Shown here one piece after another: positions 46,661 through 58,230 of a stretch of DNA of 64,000 nt. Position 1 is the first letter of the stretch; each line of letters begins with the position of its first letter. The notes under the pieces are model-generated. The model was not told the origin of the DNA and searched no databases. It worked only from the letters and a program-made list of their open reading frames with translations. The translations under genes and the position numbers were made by a program. The DNA is from Acanthaster planci (Eukaryota > Echinodermata > Asteroidea > Valvatida > Acanthasteridae). The DNA lies in NCBI RefSeq assembly GCF_001949145.1, contig NW_019091497.1, positions 153,413-217,412 of the forward strand, written 5' to 3'.

Positions 46661-46693
46661 TTTTCAGAACCACACATACACGCTCAAAAGAGA
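46656..46693 (+). promoter_or_regulatory. histone-type 3' hairpin with a downstream purine-rich element, no histone gene
   Basis: GGTTCTTTTCAGAACC (46656-46671) has the 6-bp stem and TTTC loop of the replication-dependent histone mRNA 3' stem-loop, and is followed by ACAC. CAAAAGAGA (46685-46693) resembles the U7-binding downstream element at a suitable distance. No histone coding sequence lies upstream. Because the adjacent motif is repeated at 1-55, the hairpin is more likely part of a retroelement. Confidence 0.45.
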
Positions 46694-47820
46694 TATCGTT
46701 GCTTGGTGCTACCGCAAACCTGTATAACTAGCTACCTTCACCACATGGGCTTCCAAGCTCAAACTGCAGGTAACAGTCCAAACCTGCATGCATACGTACT
46801 CAATAATACATTGTTTCCCTCTGTACTCGCTGGGCTTCTGTACAGAAGAGTGTGCACTGGCTATTTCACATTTCGTGTTACAACATCGATTGTACAGAAT
46901 AAAGGAACGATTTTATCTACAGTGACTGCTAAGACCAGAAATCCCCAACCTGTAAGGGGCGGGGACCATCGGCTTGGGACGGGGGCGTAGAAAACAACTG
47001 ACGGGGTGCATCATATTAAACCTCTTCAGATTAGGCAGGTGTAACTGACTACGCAAGGTGCCATACATCATAGGTGAGATTTATCGTTCCGGGTTGGTCC
47101 CATTCAACCAGTTTGATCTATCAGTTCTCAGCGGTGATAAAAGAACAATAAATCACCTTGCTCATTACAACACCGCCTTGTTGCTAGGAGCCGACCGCTT
47201 ATTACACGGAAACACCACAAAAATGGCGAGAAGCCGGATTCACTGCATTTTCAATTACGAGTAATCTGGGGGGGTCTTGGGATCCACACGTTTTTTTGAT
47301 GTATTGAAGCCAGATTTATGGTCGGGTAGCGTTTCAGTCGTTACGCACTGCAGGAGAGGTTTTGGAGAATGATAGGGGACGAGCGACAGTGTCTGGTTTC
47401 GTCTTGTGAGGTATCGGACTCAAAACTATGTTCAATTAATGATTACGTTCGTAACTGGTATCAAAAATACCAGATGCAAGCTTCGTGATTCATCCATATT
47501 GACCAAAGTAATTTTCTTGTATTCTTAAGCAGTAGTAAATACATGACCATGCGAGTGTATTCGCTTCCTGGTTTTGTGTATGTGTATCGTTATTTTTGAT
47601 GAATACTGTCTTACCTGTACTTTTGATGAACACTTTTTCAAGGGAAAGGTATATATGAATTTTATTGTGAAGGTTCTTGATTAAAGACCTATGACAAATC
47701 TGTTTGTGCCCAGGTGTAGATAAGTTACGTTAATTTGATGTCTTAGTTCAATATCAGCTTTCAATGTAATGCGTTTATACGTCTAAGTCCCAAACGTTGT
47801 GAGATTGTCAATGTTCAGCA

Positions 47821-48507
47821 TCATGCCGTCTGGTACTTGGCCCGAACGTAAACATAGTCCCCTGTATTCTCCTCTACGCTTTCCGGTCCCATTGGCCAAT
47901 TTCCGACACCGGGCCATGTTACCAAGTGGGTCAAGCTGCAAGATTGATTGATTTTGTGACAAATCTCGTTTCATTTGACGCTATGGGAATTACAGCCCTT
48001 TTAGCAGGCGTGGGTGCAGCCCAGTAGAACACATGATTTCCCTGGCGGTGTAGCCAGAAAACGCAACAAAAAGTGGAAAGTCATTTTTTCAAGAAATCAG
48101 GTCGTGCTGATCAGTGTCTTGAATTCAAAAATTTCATGTTTAAGGCGAGAAAGGGTAAATTATTTCAAAATTGAGACTTCAAAATGAATGCCACGCGTGT
48201 TTGCCAAAGTCTTGTCCCCAAGGCCGAAGCGAAGTCCAGTCATTGATTTCATAACTTAAACCATGACAGTAATATGCCAACACTTCCTGCCAAAGGAGGT
48301 TGTTAAGCACGATTCAGGAAGATTACATTTTTTACCACTGTTGCCACCAATAACCTCCGCAAAATACTGAGTTCCCATTTTAGAACAACACTGCCCTAGG
48401 TGTACTCCGTTGCATTTATACCGTTCAAGACGACTTACCAAAAACCAAACCGAAACAAAAGCCTGTGCAAAAGAAAGCCAGCCTTGCGTGTTAAACTCGA
48501 AGTTCAT
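47821..48507 (-). CDS. possible start of a minus-strand membrane-protein gene (candidate)
   Basis: ATG at 48507 (G at -3) begins 23 codons with a hydrophobic segment, LSFAQAFVSVWFL, running into a consensus donor GTAAGT at 48438 (phase 0). A pyrimidine-rich acceptor ending CCGCCAG at 48042 would join in frame to 36 further codons (GNHVFYWAAPTPAKRAVI and more). An adjacent frame (47821-47935) after CTTGCAG also looks protein-like (ESVEENTGDYVYVRAKY) but is out of phase. AATAAA occurs at 47666. No family is recognised and the gene model is incomplete. Confidence 0.22.
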
Positions 48508-49432
48508 TTCGATCAAAATGCCACGGTGTTCTTCCGGAGGCTGTCCAACCGGCCCTTAAAATGAGAGCGATGGCGTGTATTCGAGGTTGTCACATTTTAG
48601 CAAAAAGAAGGAAAAAAGAATGACTAGGAGAGCGCTGAACGGTACGTTCGCACGCAGCTTATTCAACGCTAGGCATTTTTTATCACAGTTTTTGAGGCAG
48701 TCCATACAGCAATTACCTTCCCTTCATGCAGGACGACTCAGGCAATAACAGGTCGGAAATTTCAAGAATCAAATCCTGCTAAAGATCAACCACCTGCTGA
48801 ATTCTCACAATATGTAAAGCCTACATGGTTTGCTTTTCGTTTTCCTTCAAAACTAAGAACTAGTTGTTACTCTGTTTTTCTACAAATACGGAAAGGTGTT
48901 ATGATTCTATATTTTAGTGTATGCCTTTTCAGGCCAACTTTAAAATACCGAATGTTGAAAGTTATGGCATCGTTTCATGTGTTTTATTTTCATTTGTTTT
49001 GTTCCAGTCATTTTGGCATAGTTCTGTAAGTATATTTAATGAAACTGCCATTATAAAAACGTGTTTCTGTTGAATGATATTACTTTTGACCTTTATGACA
49101 AAATGAATTAGTAATAACAGAAACAGAGCATGCAAAACATCAAATTATGAATTTATGAACGCTTTGAGCATCATACATGTGTACTGAAGGTATACACAGT
49201 TTGTTTGCCAGAGTACTGGCTTCATTTCAGAAGGCAATGGTTGTTAAGAGTCTAAAGAATTTGTTTCAGAGAAACCAACTTCAGCTGAAGAGCTTAAAAA
49301 CACTATCAAGTTTACATGAAGTCTTTAGTCTTTCAAAAGGTAACATCTTAAGCTTTACTTTATATAATAAATTCGTTTTGGGTGAAAACTAATGTCACTT
49401 TTGGGTTGCGTTTTTTTGTTACCTGTACCTGT

Positions 49433-49452
49433 ATGGCTCTTTAAAGAGCCAT
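49433..49452. other. 20-bp perfect palindrome
   Basis: ATGGCTCTTTAAAGAGCCAT is perfectly self-complementary. Its GGCTCT/AGAGCC stem resembles a histone hairpin but has a TTAA loop, and no downstream element is seen. Function unknown. Confidence 0.6.
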
Positions 49453-52400
49453 AAAGATTTATAATTTGTTCATATCCGTTATTCGTTCATGGAGCCCTTG
49501 CTCCAGCCTGTCGAAGACGTTAGTCAGAAATCACGATAAGGGCTGTTGACAGGTCGGTGGTTGGCAGCTGGTTTTATTGTCTTTGGTGGGTTAGTCCCTA
49601 TGTCTTGCAAAATTAACTGCCAAATTTGCGAGGTGCAGCTCTCCTGTAAGATATCCGGTTCGTAAGTGTGACGTCACTTCAGTTTAAACCACGCCCACTG
49701 CACATGCACTGCAAATAGAAACACATACATTGATCGCCGTTTATATGGAACCATGGAACCGGAAGTTCGCGCAACTTCTCTGCGATTGTCCAACGGAAGC
49801 CTATAAATCGTGGCGTGTTTGCCTTTGTGACGAAGTCACTTACGAACCCGATTAGTCTATATAGTACCCCAGCAAATAACAACTTATTACACAGGAATCC
49901 ATTTGTAGTCTAAAACTTTGCCTTCACAGGCCAACCCGTGGCGTCCTTTCCTTGCTCTGCGACTACATCAGCTCCATTTTATAACATCACGAATACAGCA
50001 AGCGTAATTCCAAAGGTCGCAGTTTCTTTTCGATGCAAAAAGTCTGTGCTCATATTCGATTTTAAAATTCGGTTTTATTTAAGCAAAAACAATGAAATTG
50101 CCTCGTCTTTACAAAGAAGAGACCGTTATGTTTATACTTAAAAATCTCGACCTTTTGGTCCTCATGTTTCACGTGTATCGTATCCTCCTTTTGACTTTAT
50201 AAACCCGGGTAATGCAGAGATTTTACAAACCGTCAATGCCGAACTTGTCCCAGATATTGCAATCCAGCATAGCTAGAGAATGCCTATACTAATTTGGCTA
50301 TGCAATGTGATTTCATGGGACCGACTGATTAAATGCAATAAGAGCGAGCACCGAGAAACCAACGTGGCTTGTGTGTCATGGACATTAGGGAAAGTATGCT
50401 ATACAGGCAGCTGTTCAAGAATCCGCTAGGGCTGTGCAAGAGGTGTCTTCTCTGCGTAGGTCGTATCCTTTGTCGCACTCGCAGTATTCGAGGCACCAAT
50501 GACTGCGATTTATCAGCAGTGAAGGATATGTAATCTAATCTGTTTGTATTGTGTCTTTACCCCAATGGCTGCATAATACCAATTGAACAAGAAAATTCCT
50601 AGGTTATGCGCATTATTTCAGGTTGTCCTCGTCCGAAGGGTAAAATTAAAAAGTGACCTTACGTACGCACGGCATGGAGATGTTCAGCATCAAACTTAGA
50701 GATAATTTGCAAATAACAAAGACTGTTCTAAAAAAAGAAACGATGTTTCGACTAACATCATAGCAAAATTATTAAAAGGTCCATGGCATGAATTTTATTG
50801 GAATATATTTTGCGTATATTCCAGCTACACTTAAATGTATGAAAATCATATAATTTTAGGTCTATTTCATTGTAAAGTAGGCCTACGTAGATCCTAAGAT
50901 TTTCTCTTTAGAATGAAAGCACCGTTAGTGTGACATCATGTTAAGACGGCACTGTTCATTGTAAGGGTTTTCTATTCGAACTCTGAACTCATAAATTGAA
51001 AATACTGTAAGAAATCTCATTCATTGGACTGCTGCCACGACTAAAACAAACAAATCACCACCAAAAAAACCGAAAAATTCGAAAAAGAAAACTATTCCGA
51101 ATTCTTCATGAATTTCCAACATTCGTAACGAAAAAAACAATTGTAGGCCTATAAGAAGCGTAACAGCTTCAATTTCTGCATTTTATTGGAGGAGGGAGAA
51201 CAAAGCACATTTAGTTCCATCTTTTGTGCATGGAAAATCTCGCAGGTAATATGATGACGGGTCGATAAGTGAAAAAAACCCTGGACTTAAAAGAATTGAT
51301 ACTTTAAATGGTCCTTAAGAGAACAATGATCGGATCGAGGAATATGCTTCATTCTATTGTCCGGGATGTCTGTCTGGGAAGTACTGATAAGGAATTCAAA
51401 CAAGTCATGAGCGAGCACGTCCGCTTTGGACTATGACAACGTCTACCCCCCAGATTTCAAACCCATTAATGTCAAACCACAGACATAGAGACGGGTAATA
51501 CCAACTGCCTATGGTTGTATACTTAAGTTTGGAAAACTATACAGAAACTATAATATCATTATTTCTGCTGAGTCCATTTGCGATTTTCAAATCAACTGCT
51601 TGATGAAAGCAGCAGTATGTTGAAGTGTTCTTAGGACAAAGAGACTAGACAGGATGGGATGAATACAGGAAGGCCAACAAGCTCGTATCATCAACGTCTT
51701 ATCGTCAGGTATAGACACAGTCCAACTGGCGACATGCAAATTTCTTAGAAATACAGATGGCGGATTCTCTCGGTGGACGAGACCCTGAGATGAACGTGGC
51801 AAGACAAATACGTCCACGTGAGGTCCACGGCGCTGGATTACAGACGTATCGACGCTCTTAAAGCAAAGACAGTGTACGACACGAGGTGAGAGCAAACATT
51901 TGATCAGACAACAGACCCGAAATCAACGCACAAGATGTATTAACACAATGCGAAGCTGTTAAAATGCAAACATTCGAAATACTTCGACTTGTCTTGCTAT
52001 GTCAACGGTTTTCACTGCTGTGTTACTTTAATGAGGAGAGGTGTTACTGCTCAGGATCATGTAAGGCGTGGATATCGGTGACTGGACTTACTGCATTACA
52101 TGTTTACGAAAAAGATTTGACGGATTGCATCCAGCAAATATCCGGATGGGAGTTAATAGAACATACATGAACCAAGTTTATAACAATACGTCTGGATAAT
52201 CATTAACAACATTCATAAAACAGGGACGATGTCGCCTGAGAGCAAATTAGTAAGAGGATTTTTCTGTTTGTCGTTGCAAGAATTCGAAGATGCCAAATTT
52301 AGTTTGTTTGAACAGTATGGGGCTACCATCAGAAACTGAAACCATAAGTATTTCAGGCAAACGGTTTATGTTCGACTCTCACAAACAGGAAGACAAACAC

Positions 52401-55400
52401 CATTAGAGAGACAAGCAAGACACCATTAAGGAGACAGACACTTCAAAAATTATTTTTTTTAAATACATGTAGTAAATATGTAAAATAAACAATACTTCAC
52501 GTGGAAACAACAGTTTAGTCCCACAGGATGTGTATGTCGATTAAGCTGCAGACATGAATTCTTGAAACCTATACATTTTAAAAAGTTACCAGTAGCCTTT
52601 AATTTAGCTCAGAACCACAATAATTAGATGTGGAAACTGTTGCAGGCAAAATGTGTCGGCGCAGTCTTTCTGGCTTTAAATGGATGCCTGTCCTCAACTT
52701 TCCAGGGACGTCGTACAATGTAAACCCACCAGAGCATGCTCGAAAACGCTGGAAGACGGGAAGCAAGGCACAAGGCACCTGACAGTTCCCATGGGTCATT
52801 AGGTTAGGTCGTCAAAATCGTATTAGAATTGACTAAATCCTCTCCTGTCTGCATGGTGCTCTGGAGTAAAGCCAGTGAAGACACCTCAGAATCTGCATAC
52901 AAAATTGAGACTAGATGCTCTTTGCTAGCCCCCGATTATTGGGTTTCTGATGATAGTTCCACAGCTCATCGAAGACGAAAGAATCAATCGTCATGCAGGG
53001 CTGGGTCGGGGGGCTGACTGAAAATTGTCATTTGCGTGTGAGCATATCATCTTCACCGGATTCCTGAATAAATTGTTGGACACCTGCAGATACTCGGAAA
53101 GCCTGTCCACCACAAGGAAGATTTTTTTTTTCAGTTGGTAAAGGCGAGTGTAAGACACGAACGGAAGGAAGAAAGACGTATTTTTCACGTTTACAAAGAA
53201 GTATGAAAATGCAGTACTCAACCAAAACGTGCCTTTGAATGGATACACTTCAACAATCCCACGGAAAGGATTGCATATCTTGAAGAGTCAAACAAAGTAA
53301 TTTGTTCCGCACCACACTGTCCACGGAATATCATTTTGGACAGGATGAAAAGTTCAATAAGCAACTTAAAAATCAATACATGTAATTGATGTCGGAACAA
53401 ATTTGCTTAAAATGTCTCCAAAAGGAATATTGGAATGCAGTCCTGAAACTCACTGAGATTGCTTGGAAACATTTTTGGGGAATTTCAGTATAACATTTAT
53501 AGTACAATGCTTGTTTACAAATGTTGAAATGTTACATAAGAAGCATATACAAAGGTAGTTTGAAATACCTGATGTGTGTAAAAGTTGTGAATTTCGCCAC
53601 TGCGGTGCTTTACCATGGCCTGAAACCTAATTTGAATGTATTTTGGATAGAGACTATGTTGAAATTTGAATACTAAGTAAAGTCTGTGGAAAGGCCAGTT
53701 CGTTGTTCAAACAACACCGAAGGTGCCATTTTATTCTTCAAGATCTTTGATATAAACCTTCTGTTAATCACAGTCTCCTTCAGTGACATCGTATTTCCAT
53801 ATAGCAGTGGTCTCAACATTAATGATTTCAATCATCTCACCATCGAGCCATGCAAACTTCTCACAAAATGGTTTTGTGCTAAGCAGCTCAGAGATGCAAA
53901 TAGGCTATAAACTGAAACTTAATTTAAAAAACAATACAGGTGTCACAACTGTAACCAATACCTGTATATAACATCAAGAAGTTCCGTCGATATTTGACTG
54001 CATAGGCAGCAGCTTTCAATCTTCGCTGAACAGAGAGTATTTACACCGAAATCAGCTGGTTTGTAAAACTATCGACAAATCGATAGGGATGAATTGGAGC
54101 ATCTAGGTACCTAATCCACGCTGTGACCTCAAAACCGCTATGCGACTCATGGCACTCTGATTCGGAAGCAGGATTATGTTTCAATTTGACTGCGGCAGTT
54201 ACGTTCACCAATGGTGTCGTTTACCGATCAGTGAGTTGAAATAACACACTAAATAGCTCTTTACCTTACATTTGAAAACGGGTGATATAGAATCAGCGTT
54301 GTCTTAAAGATTGTTGAACTCCCAACAGAGCTTTTTATTTCCTCTTTCGTGATACGCAAAACACTACTTTCGTTTAATAATATTAACACCGTACGCATTG
54401 TTTGGATTATTCCAACGACTTTAATATATCGCAACTCTTTGTCGAGTATTTCACGCACTGCTTTTGATGGAAACTAGTCTACCTTTCAGGAGACAGTCGA
54501 GTTTGGAATTCTGGCTCCAGGGAGAGTTGTTTCCCAAACGCTTCCTTTAACGCTGTGCTAATACTTTTGGCGACCAGTGTTACTGTTATGGACAATTAAC
54601 CAAGTGCTTATCAAACTGAAGTATTTATTCATACATATACGTTTTTGTCTTCAGACGTGTGGATTACAACACGCCGATTTGGAATGAATGAAGTGCATCG
54701 GTAGTTACCTTGTGGTTTTTGGCCTCAGTCAGAAAAAAATAGTACCATACACACTTTCTGACAGCAGCTGATCTAAATTTACATCCGCAATTACATTTGA
54801 TGCCAAGATAATAACATTTGGCGCTCTATTCTACGAAAGCAAACAATGTTACCAGACTGTTACGGTATTCACGTCCGTATTTGACATTATCAAATAACAT
54901 TCAAATCTAATATATCATTGTCCACGTTTTCTCAGCTTCAACAATGCTTCGGCTGTAATTGAGTGATTAATCACATTTCTATCTGTCAGTAAAAAAACTA
55001 TATACGTTCCTTCATTGCTATGCAGTAAAAATCAGTATGCGTAGGTTTGTGGACTCTGGTCGATTAATAAATAATAACTTAATAAAGATTCCACTTTTAT
55101 GTGCTGGTGAGGATATTATTCATAAATTGTCGTGACCCAAATACTTGCCAAGCAGAAAACATTGAAAATTTAAAAATGAAAATGAGTAATCGCATCCGGC
55201 TATAATTTGGTTCATGTCATAAATTGTCTCAATCAAAAAATAATGGTATAAATTACAACAGAAAGAAAGTATCATAACTCATAAAAAAAAATGAAATATT
55301 TGCATTTGGATTGTTTTGTTTTTACCACAGTCTGATACAATATCTCAAGTCTTTGCAAAAGCTGCCTCGTAACAGAGTTTTGCAACTCTTTTGATCATTC

Positions 55401-57354
55401 ATGACCAAACAACTGTTGATATCATTTTTTTTCGTAGAAAAGACCTTTTGCGTCTATTAGAGTTGTCTTGGTGGTGAGTTTTATGATTTTCAGTAATTTT
55501 AGGTGATTCCAATTTGCGAAATAGATGCAAGAAGATTGAAGTAGCCTGCAATTTTATGGATCCATTCTGATGTTGTCTCCGAGTTTTCAAATTTTAATTT
55601 AAATCTACGTCTTCAGGATCTTTTTGTCTGCTTAAAAGACCCTTCACTGTCTTGGATCCCTATTAGAAATCACCCACAGAAGGCAACGTTTTTTTTTCTC
55701 CCAAACATGGGAAAGAGCATTTTATTAGACCACTGCCTTCATAACGCATCTGTCAACCTCGATAGCATTTTTGAATTACACTCCACTGGTTAGAGTTTCA
55801 TGAAACACCTCGGAGGTGATGTCTGTGCGCATTCTTTATTTACGAGTTTATCTTGTAAGCTCGGTCTCTCGGGTCCGTTTTGGATTACCACGGAGGGCAG
55901 GTCTTCATTAAGCGCGGGTGTCAGTACTGATCCGACTAATTTATATCATATTAAAGTTCATTGCCTGAGGGATTGTGTGAGCATCCTGGATACCACTAGA
56001 CTAGTTTATACAGTGATTGATCAACTGTTGCTGAAGATTTTGACATGTAGTCATATTTGTGTTCAAGGAAGAACAGTCATATTAACTTTCAAGGGAAAAA
56101 CATTTGGAAGTTCACTGACATAATAGTCCACATCTCGATGAACTTTATTTTTTTGAGCACAGTTATGGAGTAATTATGAAACAAAAAACAAGGTAGTTTC
56201 GAAAATTGTTCTGATCCTTTGAGAACGGCAAACACAGGAAGGCTATTAAACGAGTTGTTGGTTTGCTCGTCTGAAATAAATAAGTAAACTCGCTGTAGTA
56301 CAGGCGCCAGGGGATTTTTGCCGGCTAACCGACTTCGCACTATTATGCGCACGTCATCACCCGAATAATCATACCAAGCTATCATCGGCAATGAACTTAA
56401 GTGGAAAGCCTCGTCAGTCGGTCACTTCCGTCACCTCAAGGGTTTTCAATTTTAGGGATTCTTTCCTTCCAGAGGTTTAGTGGATTACTCGTTTAATTTT
56501 CGCCGTTCAGAGGAGTGTGGAAAAATCCGTTAGCGGCATTGCCTGGATTGTGTCTGCTAAAACGGCTAACCTATTGTGCCAGTTCCCGACTCCCAATGTT
56601 CGATGACTGAAAAGATATGAAAATAAATCGATTGTGACTTTGGAATCTGAAACGACATCTGCAGTCGTACAGCAAGGCCCAGATTTAAAACTGTTCAGCA
56701 AAGAAGCCCTAGAATTCTTAAACTGGCATAAGAGAGTGAATGATATATCGTTTTATCGTTGAAAATACTGGCATATTTTGTGCTAAGCACCAGTGATGTC
56801 AAGCACCTGTGGTGTGTCTTTGTTTCAAATGTTTTAAAATTTATATCAGCAAACTACCGTTTTAACATCTACACAGCACTTGTATATAAATACTACATGT
56901 AACAGAAACTACGACGTCATTGCACTTAGAACCCTACTTCAAACCAGACAATCTTTGCCTTTCTTTGAAATACTTCAATTTTCGGTAATGTAGGCTATGT
57001 CATACATTTCCCAGCAAGTCAAGTTTGCAATGATAATTCTTTAGCCATTGTTACGAGTGGGTCGGCTTCGTGACACGAGTGGTGCTTGTTGTGTACAAAA
57101 ATGAAATCTTCACTGCGCCTATCTTTACATAGTTGGGAATAGGGTTGCTGGTTTTTATAATGAGTTTTTCTTTGTTGTGGAAAGCTACGTTGAAGATTTG
57201 CTTTGTAAACTTTCAACACCGTGTGAAACAATCATTTCAGCACACTCCAGACTTTTAAAGGAATTTCAAACGTTCCAAATTCTTAACCGATTCCTTAATA
57301 CATCATTAAACGAGTTTTTAGTGAAAAATGGTCGAGACTTTTATGCAACAGCGA

Positions 57355-57389
57355 TAAATGAATGAATAAATAAACAAATAAATAAATGA
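57355..57389. repeat. (AAAT)n/(AATG)n microsatellite
   Basis: Tetranucleotide run of AATG and AAAT steps with one C interruption (AAAC). Confidence 0.85.
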
Positions 57390-58215
57390 AAACCTGCATC
57401 TCTCGTGCGATCACCCTTCCCTTGAGTGTTACGGAGAATGATCTGGGGATTACAGGTCACAATATTTGTCAATTTTTTTGTTTTGAAAAGTGAATGTCTT
57501 GTGTCATTCACCAGCGAAAATACCATTGCGTCCTGGCGGGCCGAAATGCTTGATTTCCCCATCTCGCCGGAGATGCACTCGCTGGATAAATGATTTAGAC
57601 CAGGGGGTATTTTGCGCGGTCGGGCCAGAGACAGTAATGTAGGCTGCCGCACCTAGACTGGAGTCGAGCAGCAGGACCGGCGGCTGGCCATAAATTATAC
57701 ATAACCCTTGAAGCAGAATGGGAAACACATTAGAGCGTGAATGGGGAAGTGTAGTATAAATACAGGTAAAGTAGCGCTGCGATTTGTCCGTCTTACTGGC
57801 AATTGAGAGTTTCGACATTCCGAGAGCTGTATTTGCCAATATTCTATCATCTAGAGTCTGCAGAGAGTTCTTCCTTTCAACGCGAGGGAAAGCGAATGCA
57901 TTTTCGGACAAGTTTTTTCGCTCCGCCGCCTGCGGCAAGGCATATACATTAACGAAGAAACCTGGGCATCAAGTCAGAAGATGCGTTGTTTTTATCACCA
58001 GATTATAAATGTCTGGCTCGTAACTGGTACATTCTATAATTAAAGTTTCTTTTGAAATCAACTAAAATGAACAAAAACTTGTACCTGTTAATGTGAATTT
58101 CTGTCACTTCTCTTCATTAAACCACCCCAAACTTGTTAGATTCCTAAAAACTGACATCATTCAGCAAACACGTCTACGTTGCTAAGGAAACCTTATGGTT
58201 CTTGCCACACGCACC

Positions 58216-58230
58216 TCTCTCCATTAATTA
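58216..58230. repeat. (TTAA)n short repeat
   Basis: Three and a half or more TTAA steps (TTAATTAATTAATTAA). Confidence 0.7.

Noticed and set aside
46656-46693. Histone gene
   Set aside because: Only the 3' hairpin and purine-rich element are present; no histone-fold coding sequence lies on either strand nearby.
46592-46990. 132-codon plus-strand ORF
   Set aside because: It overlaps the dispersed repeat motif and hairpin, so the frame is best explained by the repeat and not by a gene.
57504-57938. 144-codon minus-strand frame
   Set aside because: It starts at TTG, has no domain and no supporting splice or promoter signals; the GPPG stretch is too short to be collagen.
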